Shown here in pieces: positions 48,220-57,668 of a stretch of 64,000 nt of DNA; position 1 is the first letter of the stretch, and each line of letters opens with the position of its first letter. This DNA is from Magicicada septendecula (taxonomy: Eukaryota; Arthropoda; Insecta; Hemiptera; Cicadidae): assembly GCA_034769895.1 (NCBI GenBank), contig CM068372.1:373631258-373695257 (forward strand). The letters are read 5' to 3'. The notes under the pieces were generated by a model that searched no databases, was not told the DNA's origin, and worked only from the letters and a program-made list of their open reading frames with translations. Position numbers and translations under genes: made by a program.

Positions 48220-49486
48220 TCAACCTCCATTGTCAAAAATTAGTCTCTTCAGTATATGACACTTTTCAATTTGATTGATATACAACATATGGCTAATTTG
48301 TGTGTTATGGCCATAAAATTTTATTTTTCCCATTGTATCAAAACAATAATCTATAGGGTTACCCCCCAAAATTATCTTAACATAAATCAAGTCGACATCA
48401 GTATTATTTGTAAAGTCTCTGTCAGTGTTTCTTGTTATTACCATTACATTGTTATTACCATATTCTGCTACTATAGGTTCATTAACAGGCAAATATTTGT
48501 CATCAATATACACACTGTTTGTCACACAAGGTGTGTTTTTAATTCTACCAGTTCTCTCACTATTTAAACTCTGTATTAACTCTTCATAATTTCTCTTTAC
48601 CTTAAATATTTCTACCATTCTCTCTCTCTCATAATCACTTTCATTGCAATACTTCTCACAACATTTTACATTCTCATTCCATACAGAGGGCAACACAACA
48701 TTATTACAACATCTGGCTTTACCAGATACACAAAAATAATTCAAAGACCTTTTGTCTTTTACAACAACTAAGGAGGAACCTTTGTCCTCCAACAATACTA
48801 GTGAAGCATTTTCTTCACTCACAACCACATCACGGGAAAATTCTACCCTCTGTACACTCTCTTCATTTAAACTGTCTTCATACTCTCTCTCATTCTCATG
48901 GGCATTTACTAACAACACTTCATTATCAACGTTACACTTATTTATTTTACTTTCAAAATTATCTTTCATCTCTTGAATTTGCTCATGGACTTGTATTTTG
49001 ACTGTCTCTGACACTTGTTTGTTTACATTAATGATATGAATATTTAATTGTTCATTTACTGATCCTATCACTTGTTCTCTAAATGTGTTGAAACATTCAT
49101 CCATCTCATTTAGGCGTGTATTCATTTCGCATAAACGCTTATCAAATTTTTGGTCAATATTATTTATATCACCCTTTAGCTCATTTAATTTAACATTCTT
49201 TTCATCAAATTTGGTATTGAAATTACTACTTAATTCGTTTAATTTTACACTCTATTCACTAAAATTAGTACACAACACTGTATTTTTCTCCAAGAGCAAT
49301 TGCATCATTTTTGTCATATCATTATCCTCAGATTGTTATTTTTATTCATTACGGGTGGGGTTACCTGAATCCCTGAGTCATCTATTTCAGCTGACTTACT
49401 TGATTCTCTATATTGAACTGGGATAGGGGTCGAATGGACCTCCAACCCACTCATGACCGTTGATTCGGTCAAACTATTATTTTCCA
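48220..49486 (-). pseudogene. Gag-like gene of the family A relative
   Basis: Starts MENNSLTESTVMSG at 49486, frameshifts near 49338 and has a TAG near 49256 inside the coiled-coil segment. From 49125 to 48220 it is open for 301 codons. Shared with family A: VVLPSVWNENVK, a KRNYEELIQSLNSER segment, DKYLPV, and the tail DLIYVKIILGGNP. Unlike family A it reads through the G run in one frame to RLIFDNGG. No zinc knuckle or protease motif. Confidence 0.7.
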
Positions 49487-49630
49487 TTTTTGTTTTATAT
49501 TATTTTTACATATATAAATATGCCCGGTTTTGCTTTCACAGTCTACAATTTACAACCTCGCCCCACTCCCAAATAACCCGTTCTGCAGCTTAATTAGGTC
49601 TGGCGAATATAACCACAAATTATACACGCC

Positions 49631-49648
49631 GTCCCTGTTCGGGCGCCA
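49631..49648 (-). promoter_or_regulatory. tRNA-Lys(UUU) primer-binding site of the relative
   Basis: Minus strand TGGCGCCCGAACAGGGAC, one nt from the LTR terminus TTTCA. Exact 18-nt site, single copy; the flanking sequence does not continue the tRNA match. Confidence 0.85.
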
Positions 49649-49649
49649 A

Positions 49650-50780
49650 TGAAACTTCTCACTTAAATCTTATTAATAATTAATTCTTACCTTCGGGTTT
49701 TTTCCAAAGTCGTACAGACGAAACTGCTGCAGAAAGGATTATTCGAGATACAAGGGGTAAAGATCAAATACACAGTTTGTGCTAAAACAAATTGCCTCTG
49801 GTTTATTATGCAAAATAACTACTTCGTCTCTCTTTCATGACATTTAAATTTCTTATTTCTTTTCATTAGATTAAATACTTGTTGAATGAGTAACCATTTG
49901 TAAAAATCAAACAAAGTAACAAAATGAATATTTCTTAATTAACTAGCTTATGACAACTATGGTATACCACAACTATTTATTTTTAGCAATGAACCAATAT
50001 GTGATTTAGCCACACACTCACACACATTGCGTTCTTTGACTTTGTCGTTCTATTTAAACCCCACTTTGAGATCTCTGATGTACATTTCAGATTTACAATT
50101 TATTTATGTTGAATTATACTCTGGAGAAAAAGGTAAAATGATATTGGTTAAAACTCAGTTAATACTTAACGTCTGAAGAACTCCGCTGTTTTGCACTTCT
50201 GCTGTGAATGCACTGGTTTTTTTTTCTTTGGTTAACACACCATAAATTAGTTTTGACACTGTTTACCCGCGGTACTGTTATTGATTATTTCGTATTAGGT
50301 TGATGCGCCACTACTATTTTAATCCACTTAACATTTCTTTTTATTTTGTCGGCCGACATAATTTTTCGAACACTTAGCTCGTTTAGGTTGACCGCGCAGC
50401 CATGAGTTGCAACTGGAACTGGCGTTAGTTCGCTAAAGCTAAGCATACAGAGCTGGTCACGTGATCTTGAGTCTGCTCTCCCATTGGTGTTGTTAAAAGA
50501 GCGCTATAACTTAGGCATAGGATTTAGCAATATTTTGCCGCCTGGCGCAATGTGCAGTTACATTACTTTCTTTCGTGATTCACGGCTGATGCGAAGTTAG
50601 GTGTTATTTCACAATCGGTCTACGCTGCTTGAATGCGGAGACAAAACATAGACGTTTTGTTCTGTAATAAACACAGCCTATCTGGTTGACTAACTCGGTG
50701 TTCTACAAGGGTGAACAATGACTGCATGGAGAATATAATTTTAAAACGTTATCTTGGCCCTACAATTTCGTACCGTTACA
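49650..50780 (-). repeat. 5' LTR of the family A relative
   Basis: 1131 bp, TGTAACGG to TTTCA on the minus strand. Contains the donor-like CCCGAAG/GTAAGA at about 49683-49692, as in family A. Shares 'tcggccgac' and 'tcgaacactta' with family A LTRs. Confidence 0.75.
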
Positions 50781-51096
50781 CTCTCCAAAACCAGAAAATA
50801 TAGCAAAAAACTAAACGCTCGCTTTTGATGAAAACTGGTGTTTTTTTAAAAATACGAGCACAATTGCATATCATGCGCTGTTGGCAAAAGAACAATTTAT
50901 TCACATCTGGTAAACTTACCTATGCTGAATTTTTAGTAATAGTAAAAAGTTTACTTTGTAAGAATATAGTAATTAACATACAAAGAAGATACTTTGTTTA
51001 TTATGTTCTTACTGTTTGAACATACGTTGATTACAAAATATTTTCCAGATTTTCAGGGGGGTTCTAACCCCCCCTGGTTGCGCCACTGCAATGAGT

Positions 51097-52065
51097 AAAA
51101 AGTAATAATAAAGGAAATATTATGTCAAGTACGTGCAATAGGAATAGAAAATAAAAACCTATTAATTAATTATTTTAATGACAATGACAAGACTATCAGA
51201 CAACATGACTATGACTAATACACCCAGGTGGGAAGATCAAATGATAAAAAAAAAGTAAATAAATGTTAATGTAAATAGAAATATAGTGGATAAGTGTTAA
51301 TAAGTTAGTAATTAAGTAAGAAAACATTTGTTATGGTATGAGTCTGTCAAACCATATAGAGGTCTGCGAACCTCAAACAGTTATTGTATGTACTCTCACT
51401 ACAGACTATAATAAAAAGTGATATAAAAAAAAAAATTAAGATAATATTAAACCCATAATTACCAACTACATAATATAAGAAAGGTGAAAATAATGAAAAT
51501 AACAGTGATTAATGTTAAAAAGCAGTGTGTAAGTTTTCAGAATTTTGTGAAGTGAAAGTGCATAAGAAATAGACCTTGTTATAATATAAACAGTGAGTAA
51601 CACATATAATTTATATAAAATAACTATGTAACTAACCTAATAAGATTAAGCAATGTGTACAATACTTATAACTAGTGGAATATATCCCTAGAAAATAATT
51701 ATGTACATCAGGGACAAGTAAAAATAAGGTTAAAATAAATCATGTTAATTATAAAGTGTAAAAACAACCCTGTGACCCATAAAACATGTTGTGAAGCCAA
51801 GAGCTTTACCAAGTGAATCTATAGAGACTAAAAGAAAGAGAAAGGTTGATTGTTGCATTTGAAGAAAACCAGAACACATATAATTTGAAGCTTAACATTT
51901 CTACTAAAAGATAATGTTATACTGTATATAAATGAAGGAAATTTCCTGAAATAATAAAAAGTACACTGGCTTAATATAAAACACTGAAACTGAAGGCCAG
52001 AAGAATTATAACAAGAAAATAATCTGTAAAACTAAACAGCAATTTGGTGAGTGTGTTCTAAGTAT
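51097..52065 (+). repeat. Gypsy 3' LTR, second piece
   Basis: Collinear with the 5' LTR from about 38455 to 39430. Interrupted at GTAT by the TRIM-like element. Confidence 0.85.
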
Positions 52066-52122
52066 TGTGACGACAGCGGTATGTGAACATCTGCTCTCCG
52101 TTACCAGCAGCAGACACAGCGA

Positions 52123-52204
52123 ACCAATCAGGGATCAGCAGCCGAGATGTGACCAACTATGTGCTCAGAGCGAGCCAATCAGCGATCCTGGCTAGTGTAT
52201 AAAA
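52123..52204 (+). promoter_or_regulatory. Two CCAAT boxes and TATAAAA in the TRIM LTR
   Basis: CCAATCAG at 52123 and 52175, TATAAAA at 52198-52204. The same arrangement is kept in the 3' LTR (CCAATCA near 53076 and 53128; ATAAAA near 53152). A textbook RNA polymerase II core promoter layout. Confidence 0.6.
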
Positions 52205-52228
52205 CCCAGGCCGGCAGAAAATTTTGAC

Positions 52229-52482
52229 TTTTAAATGAAGATGCCCCAGAACAATTATAACGGCCACATCCATCTACCTCTCCCGCTCGTGTATGGCTAC
52301 ACACTACACCTCACACAATATAACCTACAAACAGTACTCTCCCAACTAAGTGCCTCCACCTTCTCTGCGCTCCGGTCGTCTGGCGTACGTCCCCCCAAAA
52401 CCCCTTACCCACACGGCTGAAGGGAGCTCGTCTCCAAAACAGCCCGAGTCGGTCTCAAACAGCAAAAAAAAAAAAAAAAAAA
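52229..52482 (+). mobile_element. Poly(A)-tailed insert in the TRIM 5' LTR
   Basis: Absent from the 3' LTR. Ends in about 19 A, followed by AATTGAC; preceded by ATTTTGAC, a probable short duplication. It looks like a retroposed RNA or a SINE of unknown origin. No A/B box pair or protein match was recognised. Confidence 0.5.
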
Positions 52483-52848
52483 TTGACGCGACGCACTCTT
52501 CATCGCCACGCCATCGGACGCACTTCATCTCCTATCCTCTCTCAGACGACATCGAGACGGAGTCAGCCGGAAGGAACAGCCGAAGAATAGAACCGGCGTT
52601 CTTGCATCTTCGCCCTCCAGTTTCGCGCCAGCGATGGATTTCGCTTGGCCGGCAGCCGACTCTACAACCGATGTCGAAAGAAGAGGACTGCAGTACACCA
52701 CGAACAGCGGGCGCAGCCGCCGAACATCTCAGCATGGCACTACCAATATCAGCGTTCTCGCCACCAGGTCCTTTTTAGGGCCACCAAAAACACTAGAGTG
52801 TACGGTTGGCGCCATTTGTCATGCGGCAAGCCTTTTGTCCGTTTGACA

Positions 52849-53016
52849 AGTGGCGCCCAACGTGGAGCGACGATCATCTAGCGGATGCAAGATCCAGCCA
52901 CGCCAGCGAGCTACCAGCCGGCACACCAATCAACATGGCGCCCAACAGACACCTCTACAACATCTGGAGAAGAGCAGTAGGCTGGCTACCAGAGAGCATT
53001 CAAGACCCGGGGGAGT
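52849..53016 (+). other. TRIM internal region
   Basis: 168 bp. Primer site at 52851, a second partial site TGGCGCCCAAC at 52936, and the tract 'gacccgggggagt' before the 3' LTR. No coding capacity. Confidence 0.8.
52851..52868 (+). promoter_or_regulatory. tRNA-Lys(CUU)-type primer-binding site of the TRIM
   Basis: TGGCGCCCAACGTGGAGC, one mismatch to the usual site, two nt after the LTR end GACA. Confidence 0.85.
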
Positions 53017-53539
53017 TGTGACGGCAGCGGTATGCGAACATCTGCTCTCCGGTACCAGCGGTGGACACAGCGAGCCAATCAGGGATCAGCAGCCGAGAAG
53101 TGACCAACTAACGTGCTCGGAGCGAACCAATCAGCGATCCCGGTTAGTGCATAAAACTAGGGCCGCTAGAAATTGTTGATGTACTCTTCATCGCCACACC
53201 ATCGGATGCACTTCATCTTCTCTCCTCTCTTGGACGACATCGGCGCGGAGTCAGCCGGAAGGAACGGCCGAAGAATAGAACCGGTGTTCTTGCGTCTTTG
53301 CCCTCCTATTCCGCACCAGCGATAGGACATCGCTGGGCCAGCAACCGACTCTACAACCGATGCCAAAAGAAGAGGAGGACTGCAGTACGCCACGAACAGC
53401 GGGCACAGCCGCCGAACATCTCAGCGCGTTACTACCAACATCAGCCTTCTCGCCACACGGTCCTTTTTAGGGCCACCAAAAACAGTAGAGTGTACGATTG
53501 GCGCCATTTGTCATGCGGCAAGCCTTTTGTCCAGTGACA
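53017..53539 (+). repeat. TRIM 3' LTR
   Basis: 523 bp, TGTGACGGCAGCGG to AGTGACA. Confidence 0.9.
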
Positions 53540-53543
53540 GTAT

Positions 53544-54267
53544 ATACAATTAGGCTAAGACATACATTTGTTCACTCATTATTAAATTTAAAGTAACTAG
53601 AACAGTGAACTGATATAACAAACATTATAAACATTATGAACAGTGAAGTACGGTACACACTAACTTACTATAAACTAAAGTGGAAAACTGTATTTTATTG
53701 AAAATAAGCTGTGAACTATTCTTGTAGATATATCCAACATGGCGGCAGTGTTGAATTAGAAATAGTATGAAACCAATGAGTGAGAGTGAGACCCGATGCA
53801 TATATAATGACTGCGAGTGGGATGGTGAGATTCTTACAGCTCTCATAGTGGAGAATGCAATAAACTCACTTAACAAGATTATATTGTTTTTAATTATAAA
53901 TGAGTTAATACTGATCTGGTGTTCAAATTTTTTTATTTTTTATTTCTGTTAATTTCATTTTCTCATTGTACTCTTTTAGTTTGTTCTGATTAGATTGTTT
54001 CTTTTGTATAATCCAAAGAACCCATGACACAACACACATACCCAACATAACATTAATGAAACTGCTTTATTATTTTTATATTTTCTATAATATGTATAAA
54101 ATGTTGTTATGTATGACTTTGACTGTACACTGACTTTAATTTCTTATTAACCCTGAGAAAGAGTTCTTATTTTATTAAATCTGAAGGAGCTACCAGATGA
54201 AGAGAAAGGCATTGCATATCAATGAATTTTAATGTATGTTAAATAGTAATCATTTGTATATATATTG
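53544..54267 (+). repeat. Gypsy 3' LTR, third piece
   Basis: Matches the 5' LTR from about 39433 to 40105, with TATATAAT at 53801 and AATAAA at 53859. It carries about 36 bp near 54002-54041 that the 5' LTR lacks. The match stops at 54267 where TGTAACGGTAC begins; the expected LTR end is not found downstream. Confidence 0.8.
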
Positions 54268-54916
54268 TAACGGTACATATCTTCATCGTACATTTGAAAA
54301 CAACTATAAGGAATAAAACACTCATTAATTAACACTAGAACACCCAAGAGATGGATAATAGATGAATCATTGTGTACTAAATATTATATCCAGTCCGCGA
54401 ACTAATTAAAACAATAAATGAAGAATCATAAACAATAATGAAGAAGAAAAAATAGAAAACAACATAGTAATGTGATTAACCAATAACCCAATAGATATGT
54501 AAGTGAGAGGACAAAACCATATATACCAACAACTAACACCAACAAGATATAGAAGGTAACATGAATAAACACAAATAAATTGATAAGCGAGGAAGAGATA
54601 ACAACTCTACTCTACAATGTGCCAATATGAGTACCAATATATAATGAAACAAATAAAGCAAGGAGTCTACAGAGTTAAGAAACCAGTAAAGACACACAGA
54701 CATGGACAAACTATTACTAAAGACTTGACCATGACTAAAACTCTTTATTTTAAGGTGAAAATATAATTAATAAACAATAAAAACAATGAAATAAAATATT
54801 GGAATATAAGAATGAGTTAGTTGTCATAGCAATAAGAGTACCATGCCTGCTTCTAATGCAAGTAAATCCAAATAAGAAATATTAAACAAAACCTGGTAAA
54901 TACAACTATTTCATTA
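54268..54916. other. Unassigned; may start with another LTR
   Basis: TGTAACGGTACATATC at the break in the Gypsy LTR looks like an LTR start (family A begins TGTAACGGTACAG). I cannot find its end or a second copy. Confidence 0.3.
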
Positions 54917-55012
54917 ACGGCTCGGAACACAAAGTTTTTTATGAGTAAAAACATAAAGTTTTTCCTTACAACCTGAACCGGTTTTCACTTTTAAAAAGCT
55001 TCTTCAGAGGTT
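54917..55012 (-). mobile_element. Penelope-like 3' end, minus orientation
   Basis: Same terminal module as at 498-590, ending 'ttccgagccg' on the minus strand. Contains a hammerhead-like core (54970-55009): CTGAAGA, helix CTTT/AAAG, GAA, helix AACC/GGTT. No coding part. Confidence 0.7.
54970..55009 (-). ncRNA. Hammerhead-ribozyme-like motif
   Basis: Core CTGAAGA...GAAA with both helices. Helix III is AACC/GGTT where the 33.8-kb copy has AGCC/GGCT. Confidence 0.45.
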
Positions 55013-55110
55013 CTTCTTCTTCTTCTTCTTCTTCTTCTTCTTCTTCTTCTTCTTCTTCTTCTTCTGAAGAAGAAGAAGAAGAAGAAGAAGAAGAAGAAGA
55101 AGAAGAAGAA
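55013..55110. repeat. (TTC)n-(GAA)n perfect palindrome
   Basis: About 53 bp of TTC repeats pass directly into about 45 bp of GAA repeats, centred at 55065/55066. It can form a long hairpin. The Gln/Leu- and Lys-runs translated from it are not a gene. Confidence 0.95.
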
Positions 55111-55127
55111 CGCCTTGACGCATTCTG

Positions 55128-55205
55128 CATTTAAACCTCACTGAGGAAGGAGAAAACCACTCCGAAACGACTTTTGAGGTAATAACAAAAAGTAAGTTTT
55201 TCACA
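55128..55205 (+). mobile_element. Penelope-like 3' end, plus orientation (second family)
   Basis: CTGAGGAAGGAG...CTCCGAAACGA, then 'agtaagtttttcacaagtg'. The tail matches the intact Penelope at 62.6 kb ('agtaagtttttcacatg'), not the family on the left. Helix II is GGAG/CTCC here and GGC/GCC there. Confidence 0.65.
55141..55175 (+). ncRNA. Hammerhead-ribozyme-like motif
   Basis: CTGAGGA, helix GGAG/CTCC, GAAACGA. Helix II is fully compensated relative to 62580-62612. Confidence 0.45.
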
Positions 55206-57574
55206 AGTGAAAGTGCCTTAAATATTAATTATTAACCATGGACCGAATCATAATGACACATGGCATACAAAAACTATGAATAACTAATAAAACTAAAAAC
55301 AAGAAATTAATTATATTTGAAGAAAAGCTGAGATATCCAGAAGTTGTAATGGACATCTCAGAATGATTATATCACAGTAAAAATGAACAAAGCCAATTAT
55401 TAAAATAAAAGGAGTGAATCAAATTAACTATGTTCTAGGCCAAAGAAAGCATAGACCAAATACTGTAATTTTTATTAATTTAAGACAATTATTGTAGTAG
55501 AGATTATTATAAAAGGACTTGGGAAGAAACGTATGGATGAAATGTAATCACCATTTGGTCAATTTCCATGATTAAACATGTAAAATCATAAGAAATATGT
55601 CATAGTCGTAAGTGAAAAACATTAACTTTTTAATTAAAGCACCAACATATGTCTTGTGAGGACTTGTTTTAATGAGCAAATCAATTGTAATAACATGGTG
55701 TGGCTATATAAAGTATTACTAATAACGCAAGGATGTTAAACCAATTTAAAACATATTCTGTTTATTTTGGGCCAAAAGATAGCGTCATGACGCTAGTCTC
55801 CAACCCAAACTCATTAACAATTTTATACAAATTAATTGTTTTTGCCGAGGGAGTGACCTCGCTCTAAGGAACGGCAGCAATCTCTAAGCCAATGAAATCG
55901 ATTAAAATCAACAGGGGGGTATGTAATCTCAAAATTGTAACAGCGAAAGAGAAGCAAATTTGTACACACTTCATATCTGACGAGTGAACCAGTAACGACG
56001 GCCATTTCTGTGCGCGAGAAAGTCGAGTTCGGAATTGAATCAGCTGTTCAGGTTTAAATATAAACAATTGGTCACATAACCAAAAAATTTTTTAAGTGTC
56101 GAGTTTAATGCATAAATGCAACTGCAATAGTGAAACAACATTGCAGAGTGTGCAGTAGGCTGCCATTAAGTTAATTTCAGGGAGTATAGTGATTAATTAT
56201 ACTTATAAAAAATTTTAACCTGAATATCAGTAATTTTATGAATTGACAAGGAGTTATAAAAACAAACATAAACTATTATAGTTTTTTGAAACATGAATCC
56301 ATAAACTAATCAGCTTTGATTCATGAATTTTAAAATAAATATTATTGGATTTTAAACAAAAAGTAAAGATTTTGTACTTACCTTGTAAAGGTTATCCAAA
56401 CAGTGATATAGACACTAAATTAATACGAACTCAAGAGGGATTATCTAACCTTGTGATTATAAATTTTTTAATTAAACAATCATTAAATATTCTAATGAAC
56501 CTAAGCTAAGGGATATACTGTAGTTAGTTGACTGACGAGAGATCAGCAACCAATGGACTTGATAATTCATGATGAACAATTGATGAACTTATGATTTTAA
56601 TTATTTTGTGTATTTATTATGTATAGGTTAAGAAGTTACCTTATTTTAAAATAGATGCAAATTGGTATCAGCTCAGCATGCCTGAGGTAACCTCAATGTT
56701 GACAATATTTGAACTTTCAATTCTATGTTAATAATTTAAATGTTTTAATGTTATTTGTATTTGGATAATTCATTTCCAACTACTCAGTTTAAACAGTAGT
56801 GTGTATATTTTCTGTTATGTATCTTGCAGTCTCAAAGAAACCACGAAAATTGTAAAAGTAATTAACCAAGTTTTAATGTTATATTCTAAGAAAGAAATAG
56901 TTTAACTACCCTGAGAGTTAGAGTCAATAGTAACTAATGTTAATTATCGATCAGTAATTTTATTTATTAAAATGGTTAATAAATCACCTTATAAACAGTA
57001 AAAGAGTTGACGAATTTATTTTTCATAGACAGTACGAATACATGTTAGGGAACTATTGGTACTCCTACAGGTGACACAAATTATCTCAAATATTTTGAAT
57101 TGAGTTATCTACTCGCATGGTAACATGGTGGTTAACAAATCAGACCTTCACACTCAGTAAGTATATGGTGAGTACAAAACTTGTGTTTATTTCAGCAATA
57201 ATAGAATCTACGGCGAAATACACGATCCACAGGCGCCTGCGAGGGAGTTAATCTGACCAATTCGTATCTGAACTTCAATTTTAATCGAACCACTCAGTGC
57301 AAAGAAGAGATATTAAATAATTCGTTATCAAACTCAATTTTAAAACATATAAACCATTTTACATAATTTGACTAATTCAAATAACTAAATAAAATTAAAC
57401 AACGTATGACATTTTAACACGGACGGATTCAGCGAATATTACAAATTTGCGCACCAATGTAAGAGGCCTGAAATTAAGGAAATAACTGATGATAATAAAT
57501 AAAATAGATAATAATAAAAAATAAAATAACCTAAACCAACCAACAACTCTAATACCAAAAGAACAGGAAGAACA
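55206..57574. other. AT-rich DNA, nothing recognised
   Basis: No supported coding region. The short frames (for example 55864-56067 on the minus strand) have no family features. Confidence 0.5.
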
Positions 57575-57668
57575 ACATTTACCAAAATCATTACAAGATG
57601 GCGCCTGGCATAATAGACCAGATCACGAGACCCCGGATTAGACGTAAACATTACCAAAATCATTACAA
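57575..57668. repeat. Direct repeat around a TGGCGCC site
   Basis: 'accaaaatcattacaa' occurs at 57581 and 57653, about 72 bp apart. The first copy is followed by 'gaTGGCGCCTGGCATA'. The layout resembles an LTR end plus primer site duplicated, but no LTR is proven. Confidence 0.4.

Larger units (their letters stand above)
45786..50780 (-). mobile_element. Single relative of family A (gag-only LTR retrotransposon)
   Basis: Same architecture and orientation as family A: LTRs ending CCGTTACA on the plus strand, tRNA-Lys(UUU) primer site, gag-like gene, non-coding 3' region, conserved 3' block and polypurine tract. It has a single primer site without the 60-bp module, so it shows the likely ancestral arrangement. 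No pol. It lies inside the hAT-type element next to the transposase pseudogene. Confidence 0.75.
43324..51088. mobile_element. hAT-type transposon with nested insertions, exact 8-bp duplication
   Basis: Termini CAGTGGCGCACCCAGG and, inverted, CAGTGGCGCAACCAGG, flanked by CAATGAGT (43316-43323 and 51089-51096). Both ends carry a G/C run just inside. The empty site is seen in the 5' LTR at about 38447. Without the nested LTR retroelement it is about 2.8 kb. No hAT transposase is recognisable; the only transposase fragments are of another superfamily (44530-45657). Confidence 0.85.
52066..52848 (+). repeat. TRIM 5' LTR (with a 254-bp insert)
   Basis: Collinear with 53017-53539 except for extra sequence at about 52229-52482. 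Confidence 0.85.
52066..53539 (+). mobile_element. TRIM-like miniature LTR retrotransposon
   Basis: 1474 bp with direct LTRs TGTGACG...GACA, an internal region of only 168 bp with primer site and purine tract, and a GTAT duplication (52062-52065, 53540-53543). The empty site is seen in the 5' Gypsy LTR near 39430. It is GC-richer than everything around it. The overlapping ORFs in it, on both strands, show no retroelement protein. Confidence 0.9.

Noticed and set aside
52235..53537. Many overlapping ORFs on both strands in the TRIM
   Set aside because: A consequence of higher GC and few stops. None has a retroelement domain, and they overlap LTR promoter and primer elements.
54268..57668. One 3.4-kb solo LTR with ATAT duplication
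   Set aside because: Termini fit TGTAACGG...TTACA, but ATAT is uninformative here and the interrupted Gypsy LTR does not resume after 57668.
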